This document shows positions 56,501 to 64,000 of a stretch of 64,000 nt of DNA, one piece after another. The number at the start of each line of letters is the position of its first letter. The first letter of the stretch is position 1. This DNA comes from Globodera rostochiensis. Lineage: Eukaryota; Nematoda; Chromadorea; Rhabditida; Heteroderidae. The DNA is taken from positions 3,896,056 to 3,960,055 of the forward strand of contig JAEVLN010000006.1 in NCBI GenBank assembly GCA_018350325.1. The letters run 5' to 3'. The position numbers and the translations under genes are program-made. The notes under the pieces are model-generated. The model saw only the letters and a list, made by a program, of their open reading frames with translations, did not search any database and had not been told where the DNA came from.

Positions 56501-58097
56501 ATCGGGACCGTGAAAGCCGGGATCGGGACCGGCATTTTAAACCGGTACCGGGAAACGGGAAAAACCGGGACTTGCAATGGGAAATTTTTTTTGTAATGGA
56601 CTCAACGTGTAAAAATTTTTTTTTTATTATTCAAAAAATATTCCCCATTGTCTTCAACTTCAATTACCTCATCTTCCATTTTTCTGACAATTCTCTTTTT
56701 CTCTGCTAGGGTGGGGGGGGGGGGTCGGCGGTGCCGATAGGCACCGCCGAGAAAATTGTGATCAGAACCACCACCCAACCCATATTCACATGCCCACACC
56801 ACTCACCACTACATCATCATCAAACTCTCTTTTGAGCTCAAAAATCCCATCCTTAGGGGTGCACTTTTTTCCCGGTTAGTCCCGGATCGACGGGGACGGG
56901 ATCCGGGATTCCGATTTTTCAAAAAGCGGGACCTGGTTCGGGACCGGGATTCCAAAAACCGGAATTTCCCGCCCGGTCCCGGTTGGGATCCCGTTCCCGG
57001 CCAACCTTACTTAAAAGTCGTTTTTCCTTTAATTTTCTCGGTTTTACTTAATTTTCAAAATTTTAATCCGGTTCAAAACAGCTTTAAATTGATTTTCTGT
57101 CGAAAACGTTGAAAGCCTATATGAGTGATTTTGCCCATTTGTTAATCAATACCCCGTTGGTACCCCCTCCCAAGGAAAAATCCTAAACATGTGCCTCCTG
57201 GTCTCAAGCTACTGCTCGCTAACTAAGTACCCCCGCCCTAGGTCCCTGTTCGACGGCACCCACCTCGCAGGGACCGTCTTCGAAAAACACATGTCGAGTG
57301 ATTGCGTAGTACCAGTACTCCGGGACAACGGACGCGCTGTCACACTCGCTGCTGTTGGTGTAGGAGAAGTCCATGTGGACGAATCGGCGATAATCTGAGG
57401 ACGGAATAATTTTTTTTTGTTTTTTAAACAATTAAAAGAATTTTTATAAGTTAAAAAACATCGTTTTCAACATTAAAAAGTTTTCTTTCTGCTTTTTCCA
57501 GTTCAAAAACTTTTCTTAAATTGGACGGGCGGGAGATGAAATGGTTCGGTGTTTTTCGAGACATATCACGGTTCCGGATTTATCCAAAAAATCGCATCCC
57601 GCTTGAACCGGAATCCCGCCAATTCTAATTACCTATATCGTCAGTTGTCCTCCGCCCACTGTTTTTAGTGGCGTTGCTGTTCTCGCGGCAGGGTGCCATT
57701 GTACCTTATTTATAAAGGGTTTCCTGATTTTTCAAAAAACTCGCAAAACTTAGTAAATAGTATTGATCAAATTTTGTTTTTTGGAGCAATTTTTATCTAC
57801 ATTGAAAAATCATTATAAATTTTCCCTCTGCTGGCAGCGGGTATAACACAAAAATTCGCCCTACGATTGATTTTTGGAGAAATTTTTCTTCTGGAAAAAT
57901 CTTTAAGAAAATGCCAAAAAAAGGAAAAATTTGGACTAAGCCAAACTTGGTGAAAAGTACCAAAAGTTTTGGCATTAAATTTAAATATAATACACACGCC
58001 TAAAAATTATTCCTGATTTTTGAGCTGCCAAACCTGATTCTTGGCGTTTGCCGATGTCATCCGGCGGCCACATGTTGAAGAAGTACGAGCCAAGCAT
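50573..58097 (-). CDS. Unrecognised multi-exon gene, copy B
   Basis: Exons in transcript order: 58097-58034, 57394-57264, 55876 to about 55568, 54817-54620, 52762-52709, 52603-52466, 51135-51043, 50770-50645 and 50614-50573. These match copy A exon for exon. Exon 2 is 15 bp shorter (fewer Asn/Ser codons), and the last exon ends IVLA-stop instead of NFLAG-stop. The final intron is only 30 bp. Exon 3 to exon 4 is unresolved, as in copy A; exon 4 has one base fewer than A near its start. Known domains, signal peptides and membrane segments were looked for and not recognised. hAT insertion 51497-52445 lies in the intron after exon 6, and the 53330-54350 element in the intron after exon 4. Confidence 0.6.
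51497..52445. mobile_element. hAT-type element, 949 bp, GCAGGATTGCAGGATT arrays
   Basis: Ends TAGAGTCCGG and (inverted) TAGAGACCGG, perfect 8-bp duplication ATTCCAAA (51489-51496 and 52446-52453). The interior has a tRNA-like segment on + at 51731-51806 (GGTGTAGTGGTGAGTG, GGTTCGAACCCCGAC) and an inverted GC-hairpin cassette at 51885-51912. The empty site in copy A lies near 33418-33435. Confidence 0.95.
52855..53033. repeat. End-truncated relative of the CCATATTT hAT MITE
   Basis: Arrays of CCATATTT ending GTAGCCCTA match the element at 17043-17287, including its internal GCTTCTAGAGCCCA segment. The left terminus is missing. A similar fragment lies at 63430-63620. Confidence 0.65.
53330..54350. 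repeat. Large palindrome of ACATTTGCGGCCCGG-type minisatellite
   Basis: The left arm (about 53330-53605) and right arm (about 53940-54345) are inverted copies built from ACATTTGCGGC units. The right arm has an internal direct duplication of about 140 bp (54040-54180 and 54180-54320). The centre holds a hAT-like insertion starting TAGAGACCGG at 53626. Alanine/arginine-rich open frames across the arms reflect the repeat. Confidence 0.75.
54890..55245. repeat. CCATATTT-rich region, relative of the 17043 MITE
   Basis: TTATCCATATTTTGC motifs end with TATAAATCGCCGCCCTA, resembling the right end of the 17043-17287 element. The left end is not identified. No gene. Confidence 0.5.
56468..57009. mobile_element. 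hAT-type MITE, 542 bp, CCGGGACCGGGA arrays
   Basis: Ends TAGAGTTGGCCGGGACCGG and (inverted) TAAGGTTGGCCGGGAAC, perfect 8-bp duplication CTTAAAAG (56460-56467 and 57010-57017). It contains a GC-hairpin cassette on + (56722-56758) followed by a tRNA-like segment on - (56755-56825, GATGTAGTGGTGAGTG and GGTTCTGATC). Confidence 0.92.
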
Positions 58098-59003
58098 TAT
58101 TAATTAAATTCGTTTTCGGTTTCAAACCAAAACTGTAAAAAAAAAATCACTGCTTAGCCATTGAGTCATTTTTATTATACATAAATAAGATGGTATGTTT
58201 TCTTTTTAATATAATAGAATGGACAAAATCTGCCGGGGGTTTCTCAAATTCCATTGCTCTCGAGCGGTGGGTTGATATGTAGTGCGACGCGAGCGCTATG
58301 TTTGTTATGTATGGATTGGTGAGGCAGAGAAAAGTTGTTTGTAAGCGAGCGAGAAAAGCCTATTTAGAGACAACGAGAGGAGGGCAGCAGAGCAGAACAA
58401 AAAGCGATGAATGGGGAGGGCTGGCTGTGCAAGAGTCTCGAGACTCTGGACTACGGAGTTGGGAAATTATTCAAAATTTAAACCCCGTTCAAAAACCGCT
58501 TTTAAATTCTCAATTTTTAGTTTCTATTGACTAATTCGGGCTCTTTTACACTTTGCCCCCCACAAATTTTTTTTTTTTTAAACACTGGAAAAATGTGGAA
58601 AAATGTTTTTAAGGATAATTGAGGGTGTAGAACCCGAATCTGACATCCATTTAGACCAATTCCGAACCCCTAACCCGAATTCGAACAATTTTTGAAAAAT
58701 TCAATTTTTTTTAATTCACAATTATTGCTCAAAATCGATCCAAATGCACGGAAATCGCCGTTCCCTCGCCGTTTGCTGCCTCTATTCAAATTGGCCGTTC
58801 GTCATCCATCGCATCTCCTCCTTTTTCCACCTTTGCTTCTGTTCTCCATTGGCTGGCGTTCATCCTTTTGTTCAAATCGGTGTCGGAACGGGGGTGGGGG
58901 GTGGGGGTGGGTTTGGAAGGGGTATCCTTGTCCAACCGGGTGTCAGCAACGACTTTTGACCGGCTGTCACAATTCCCCTATCCAAATTATTGGCTAATCA
59001 AAA

Positions 59004-60030
59004 ATGGAAGAGCTCCAAAACTTTACAATGTGGAATTTGCACCAAAAATTGGCATTAGATGATGACGAATTTGATGAGTGGCTAACTGGATTGGGCCTTT
59101 TACACGCCAAGCGTACTTGTCCCGCTTGTGGTGGGGATTGTGGCATTAAAAAGGGTAAAGCTGACCGGCGCTATGGATCATGGAGATGTAACAATCGAAA
59201 TTGTCGGCGCCCCGAAGTTGGATTTCTTATTGGCACATTTTTTGCTGGTTAGAATAATATTCATCCATGGAGGATAGGCTCTAACAAAATTAAGGGTCAC
59301 ACCTAACGACGAAACAAATATTTGCCATGAGTTATTATTGGGCACAGGAAATGGGCACTCATGAGCAATTATTGAGGGAGCTCGAGATAGGAAGCAGTAC
59401 CACATTGGTTGATTGGCGAAACTTTATGAGGGATATATGTGCTGAGTGGTTTATCAACAACCCAACTCGTATTGGGGGGAATGGTTTGGGTTCACTCATA
59501 GATCCATTTACTACCAACCAATCATTAGGTATTGTGTGCGAAATTGATGAGACGATGGCGGTGAGACGAAAATATGAGCGTGGCCGAATGGTTGCAAATG
59601 ACGTATGGCTTTTTGGTGGTACCGAATGGGGACTCCGGAACAATGCTTCATCGTTCCGGTGCAGCGCAGGGATGCCGCCACGCAGATTCCGCTCATCCAA
59701 CAACACATAGAGCCAAACTCCATCATACACAGTGATATGTGGAGAGCGTATGGCGGCATCCCTGCGCTGCCATATGGTTACCAGCATTTCACAGTCAATC
59801 ACAGCCAAAATTTTGTCAACCCGGCAACGCGCGCTCATACGCAAAGTATTGAAAGCCTCTGGCAAAAGATGAAATTGAAAGCCAAAAAGCGCTTCGGAGA
59901 TGCACGATCGACGTATGATACTTATCTGCCAGAGTTTTTATGGCGAAAACAGTTCGGCAATTTTAATCTTGTGTTTTATAATTTTTGGTCCCAAGTGAGT
60001 GTTTTGTACCCATGTGAGCGTGTTCAATAA
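59004..60030 (+). pseudogene. Merlin (IS1595/ISXO2-like) DDE transposase, frameshifted
   Basis: Three collinear pieces. 59004-59249 encodes an N-terminal zinc ribbon: CPACGG, then RYGSWRC and NCRR, then GTFFAG. 59327 to about 59635 contains the first catalytic block CEIDETMAVRRKYERGR followed by VWLFGG. From about 59630 to 60030 the second and third blocks follow: IIHSDMWRAYGGI, then NHSQNFVNP and SIESLWQKMK. Zinc ribbon plus D-D-E with these contexts identifies the Merlin superfamily. The second and third pieces are in different frames (offset near 59630-59640), and the first junction contains a stop (or an unrecognised intron). The copy is inactive as read. Confidence 0.85.
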
Positions 60031-60078
60031 ATATCGGCGAGGGAACGGCGATTTCCGTGCATTTGGATCGATTTTGAG

Positions 60079-61754
60079 TAGGGTAGAGCAAAAGCGGTTT
60101 TAAACCGGGGGTACCGGTTTTCGGTTTGGCCGGTTTTGCTACCCCCGGTTTTCGGTTTCGGTTTTTGGCCGACACCCGGTTAACCGAAAACCGAAACCGG
60201 TTTTTTATTAAACCAAAGGGGGGACCCTTTTGATTTTAAATCCCAATTTTTGGACCAATTTTTTAACACTTGCGATTCATTTTTTTATAAATTGCTCAAC
60301 AATTTGCTGTTGCATAAGTAAATTTTCTTCAATTTCTTCTTTCTCGTTTAATTCATCATCCTCTGGCTCAACACTTGGCGCGAGCATGGTCTTCTTTAAG
60401 CTGGATTTAATAAGCATCAAATTTTCCGCCATTTTTGCGCCCAGCCTTAATAAATATGATGATACCGTAAGTCAATAATTTTGAACCTGTTCCTTATTTT
60501 AGGTTTTCAATACGAAAAATTTTAAAAGGAACCCACCCTGCAAGTTTCCACGTGAAAAACTTTGAGAACTTTGCATAATTCTCCTATTATGACAAAGTCT
60601 TCTCTGCCGAGCGGCTCAAGATTTTCTGCCAAACGTTTCAAATTGTTCCATTCATTTTGTGAAAAATTTGTTGGGCGTCTTTGGAGATCCGAAATTTCCC
60701 TCAGATAATCATCTGTTTTTAACAACGCATTTTTCATTTCGTAAAAAGTGTTTAACATCAAAAAGGTACTGTTCCATCTTGTGCAAACGTCCTATAAATA
60801 GAGAGGGACATTTTTAAAGGTCATGCCACATAAAAATGTACCATTGGAATTTTTTTCGTTTGTAGGCCTTCAACTTCTTGAAATTTTTTCAAGAGAACCA
60901 TAAGATTTGATCTGTGAGTTCCGCCCACCCATTTCCTCACACCAAGAAATTAGAGCAATGTACAAAATGCTATTTTTTAAAACTTACTTTTTGACCCGGA
61001 AAAGCAGTTTTGACAAGTTCCTGTAAGTCTTTGTCATCGAAAAAATAGGCCGAAACATTCTGTCGAATCATGATTCTGACAAGCTGGTCATCCAATTTAT
61101 TTTGTAAATCCGCTTCGGCATTTTTTTGAGCCCAAACAAATGTTAACTTTGGAGTCTGAATTTGATTTGTTTGGGTTGAAAAAATAAAGCATAACCATTT
61201 CTGCATTTTCCAAACCATTTGAGCGCGTCCTCGTGATTTTTGGTCTTCAGATGGTTAATCATATTTGATGTAGATCTGTCCTTTGGTGTCATCAATAGTT
61301 CGCCACATTTTAGACATTTTCTCTTTATTTCGGCTCCCGTTTTATCTTCAGAAAAGAATTTCCAAATTTTTGCGACCATCGCGCTACCTCTTAATTTAAA
61401 AACTACAAAATAACAAATATAAAAATATGCTGAAAATGAACAACAAATTACTTCCCTCAATTTATATGTAGAAATCAAATAAAGTAAGTTGGAGCAAACT
61501 GAATTAGTTAAAGAATCATTTTTGGCAAAATGTTTGATATGTACAATTTTTAAATTTCCCAATAAACTCCCATATAAAACCCACCATTAGGGGTGCATTT
61601 TTTTCATTTTTCAAACCGAAACCGGAAAACCGGGGGTACCGGTTTTCGGTTAGGCCGGTTTTACGACCCCCGGTTTTCGGTTTCGGTTTTTGGGCCAAAA
61701 AAGCCGGTTTTCGGTTTCGGTTTCGGTTCGGTTAACCGACCGCCATCTACCCTA
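60079..61754 (-). mobile_element. hAT element, 1.7 kb, CCGGTTTTCGGTT arrays, with transposase remnant
   Basis: Ends TAGGGTAGAGCAAAAGCGG and (inverted) TAGGGTAGATGGCGG, perfect 8-bp duplication ATTTTGAG (60071-60078 and 61755-61762) that duplicates part of the Merlin inverted repeat. Subterminal arrays of ACCGGTTTTCGGTT. It is the only hAT-type element of the window in which I see transposase sequence. Confidence 0.93.
60289..61379 (-). pseudogene. hAT transposase remnant with BED zinc finger
   Basis: On the minus strand, in order: a BED finger (61379 to about 61210: IWKFF, then CLKCG, then HLKTKNH spacing), a linker with RIMIRQNVSAYFF and AFPGQKV (about 61110-61000) typical of the segment before the hAT catalytic core, the RWNSTFLML block (about 60790) with the following WNNLKRLAENLEPL, and an acidic helical stretch (about 60470-60290). 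The core with the first catalytic aspartates and the C-terminal dimerisation tail are missing or unrecognisable, and frames change between blocks. Confidence 0.78.
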
Positions 61755-62083
61755 ATTTTGAGCAATAATTGTGAATTAAAAAAAAATTGAATTTTTCAAA
61801 AATTGTTCGAATTCGGGTTAGGGGTTCGGAATTGGTCTAAATGGATGTCAGATTCGGGTTCTACACCCTCAATTATCCTTAAAAACATTTATTTTTCCAC
61901 ATTTTCCCAGTGTTTAAAAAAAAAAAAATTTGTGGGGGGCAAAGTGTAAAAGAGCCCGAATTAGTCAATAGAAACTAAAAATTGAGAATTTAAAAGCGGT
62001 TTTTGAACGGGGTTTAAATTTTGAATAATTTCCCAACTCCGTAGTCCAGAGTCTCGAGACTCTTGCACAGCCAGCCCTCCCCA

Positions 62084-63220
62084 GGTTCGAACGGGCGCCA
62101 GACTAGGAAATATTCGGTCCGGGCTAAAGCCCGGTATTCGCCCGGCAAAGCCCGCCCGGACAAAAAATTAAAAAGACCGGAAATCCGCCCGGGTTTTTTC
62201 ATTGTCATTTTCATTCTTTTAAATTAACATCCAACAGAAATGCCAAACTATTATAAAGAAAATGAAATATTTACATCGCACAGTTGTATTAGTTTTATAA
62301 ATAAGGCTGCAATTTATATGGATAAAAAATATTGAAATATAGCCATAAAATGATCAAAAATTGCAAAATGTGGACCAAATAACATAAAATGAGATTTAAC
62401 CGCATTTACATATTTGTTCATTTTATTTTTTGATCTCAAAAAAGCATTATGCGAAGAATTTATATGGATTTATCGCACATGTTTAGGAATGATCAATCTT
62501 GTCACCTTCTAGCGCGAAAAATTTTTGTACCTTTCATGCTGTTTCAAAAATTTTTTTCATATATTCGCCTGATATTCGGATTTTTTCAGAATCCCGGGCT
62601 AAAGCCCGGGATTCGCCCGGCAAAGCCCACCCGACTATTTTTGGGTTGCCCGGAAAAAAGTCCGCCCGGAGCCAACCCGATTATTCGAACCCTAATTCAG
62701 GAGATAGGGCAAATTTTTTTTCTAAAAATCTTATTTTTGCGCGTATTTTAATTAAAATATTTGAAAATTATTAAAAAATGCTTCTTTAGTGAAAGAGCGA
62801 AGAGAATAGGGGCCGAACTAAAGTGAAATGATCGAACTCAAGCGGATTAGAACCCACACAAACACTTCATGACCATCGATTTCTTGTCACTCATCTTGAA
62901 AAAAGAAATAAAATTTTCGACAAAAAGTACGCGTCCACCACAGTCAAGCCCTCAGAAAAATGAATTTTCTCACTCAATGATATAGGGTGTATGCTAACCC
63001 CGACCCCGAATCGGGGTTGGGGTTCGGGGTCGGGGTTTTTCGGGGTCAGAAAGGCCGGGATCGGGGAAAACCCCGAAAAATGGCCTAAATTTGCGAGGTC
63101 GGGGTCGAGATGACAACCCTATTTTAGATAACAATTCACAAGTTTTTTATTACTTTTTTGATTGTACAATTCGCTGAACATTTAAAAATTTATAACTTTG
63201 TCTATAGTTGAACTAACTTT
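62084..63220 (+). repeat. Second copy of the spacer 41821-42640
   Basis: Matches copy A's downstream spacer through the CCGGGCTAAAGCCCGG palindromes, the AACGGCATT-type AT-rich part and the CCCCGACCCC block (62998-63118). It carries an extra segment at about 62538-62867 with another CCCGGGCTAAAGCCCGGG palindrome and a GATTATTCGAACCCTA end. The similarity stops inside the 3' end of the secreted-protein gene (63220). Confidence 0.75.
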
Positions 63221-63389
63221 ATTCAAAGCTGAACGACCTTACTTGCAATAGTGTCATAAAATGCAGAAACCCCAATTTTCTTAACAAGATTCATTAATTT
63301 TTTTGAAAATTGCAGACAGAGAAAAAGTCTGGAGTAGCAGAACATTGGTAGAAAGAGAGAGAAATAGTGTGCTATAATTCGCCTTTCTC

Positions 63390-64000
63390 TCAATTGCTTT
63401 AATCGGTATAATACTAAAAAATTTTTGTTGACTTTGATGTTTGTAGCTTTGGTTGGAGTTTCTAGAGCCAATTCATGTTTCCATATTTTTCCAATATGAA
63501 AATTTTTTATCCATTGCATCCATATTTTGCAATTTTGCGCCAATATTTGGTCCATATTTTACAATTTTGATCAATATTTTATGGTTTCGAGTTTGTATCC
63601 ATATAATTTGTAGCCCTACTTATTACTGTTCTGAAGTTCGAACCGTGTTTATGTGAAGATGGTAGACATGCGTGCGGAGGAGCATGCGTAGCGTAACATC
63701 ATTAAACTCGGTCTCGGCAACCAACAGAATGGCTTCATTTCCTTGGAACACACACATAGTTTATCCATTTTTCCCGTTACATCTCGTATAATTTTACCAA
63801 GTGGAAATGTGGGATTCGGACTGTCTTTCTCCAAACCCAAAGCGCGCATCTGAGGACGGGAAATAGGGCTTATGATGGACAGATTGTTTTGGGGGGGGGG
63901 GGTTATTCTTTAGGAAAGTTTATTTTGGAGCAATTTTCTTTTGGAGAATTTTAAATTCTTTAAGAAAATGCCCAAAAAGAAAAAAACCCTACTAAATTTC
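63390..64000. repeat. Start of a third, rearranged copy of the duplicated unit
   Basis: 63390-63620 matches 52800-53040. 63645 to about 63737 is the 3' part of exon 4 of the minus-strand gene, ending its similarity mid-exon. 63847-64000 matches 40378-40530 (sequence flanking exon 2). The order differs from copies A and B, so this is a rearranged remnant that runs off the window. Confidence 0.7.

Larger units (their letters stand above)
46260..58537 (+). repeat. Segmental duplication, copy B
   Basis: Paralogue of 28400-41185, in direct orientation about 17-18 kb downstream. It differs by private hAT insertions (47392, 51497, 56468), a palindromic minisatellite element at 53330-54350, and loss of copy A's insertions. 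Confidence 0.85.
58413..62082. mobile_element. Merlin-type transposon in long inverted repeats, with a hAT element nested in its right arm
   Basis: Left arm 58413-58771 (359 bp). Right arm 60035-60078 plus 61763-62082, interrupted by the hAT insertion at 60079-61754. Arms are nearly identical. The outer 125 bp of the left arm equals the upstream region of the duplicated minus-strand gene (compare 41046-41170), so the outer right arm is an inverted copy of host flank. The Merlin termini proper probably begin at GGGCTCTTTTACACTTTG (58539) or at the inner 44-bp repeat ATCGATCCAAATGCACGG. The symmetry prevents identification of a target duplication. Confidence 0.75.

Overview
The window is eukaryotic, AT-rich and densely split by introns. 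Several independent features point to a sedentary plant-parasitic cyst nematode (Heteroderidae, Globodera/Heterodera type). There is a secreted glutathione-synthetase-like (GS-like) gene of the kind known to be expanded as effectors in cyst nematodes. There are two members of an F-box-like family that I recognise from cyst-nematode genomes. There are also small secreted-protein genes and a coiled-coil gene whose N-terminus resembles cyst-nematode SPRY/RBP-family proteins. The species cannot be fixed from sequence alone. All gene models are my own splice reconstructions, checked for GT..AG sites and phase; none has transcript support.

Layout. 1-3 kb: non-coding DNA and a degenerate tandem repeat. 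3.1-8.1 kb: two F-box-like genes on +, the first with a frameshift, the second intact over four exons (352 aa). 9-11.2 kb: repeats and a 1-kb hAT-type element. 11.8-14.3 kb: a coiled-coil gene on + with no recognisable 3' domain. 14.3-19 kb: transposon debris and a poly-C minisatellite. 19.2-25.0 kb: a 12-exon GS-like gene on - (517 aa, signal peptide, all phases consistent). Its introns hold a higher-order satellite, three TIR elements and a GC-rich block. 26.7-27.3 kb: a broken paralogue of the secreted-protein gene at 42.6-43.1 kb.

28.4-64 kb is a tandem segmental duplication. Copy A (about 28.4-41.2 kb) and copy B (about 46.3-58.5 kb) each carry a papain-like cysteine peptidase gene on + and, converging on it, a long multi-exon gene on - that I do not recognise. 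A third, scrambled partial copy starts at 62.1 kb. The peptidase is intact in A (288 aa) but in B has lost a splice donor and 61 codons. The copies act as empty sites for each other, which dates many insertions as post-duplication.

The most striking content is mobile DNA. I find 17 elements with terminal inverted repeats, 15 of them flanked by perfect 8-bp target duplications. The 8-bp duplications and the CAGNG or TAGNG-type ends mark the hAT superfamily. Each element carries subterminal arrays of its own short palindromic motif. Many of the larger ones share two internal cassettes: a GC-rich hairpin and a tRNA-like A-box/B-box segment. One 1.7-kb member retains a degraded BED-finger hAT transposase and sits inside the inverted repeat of a Merlin (IS1595-like) transposon.
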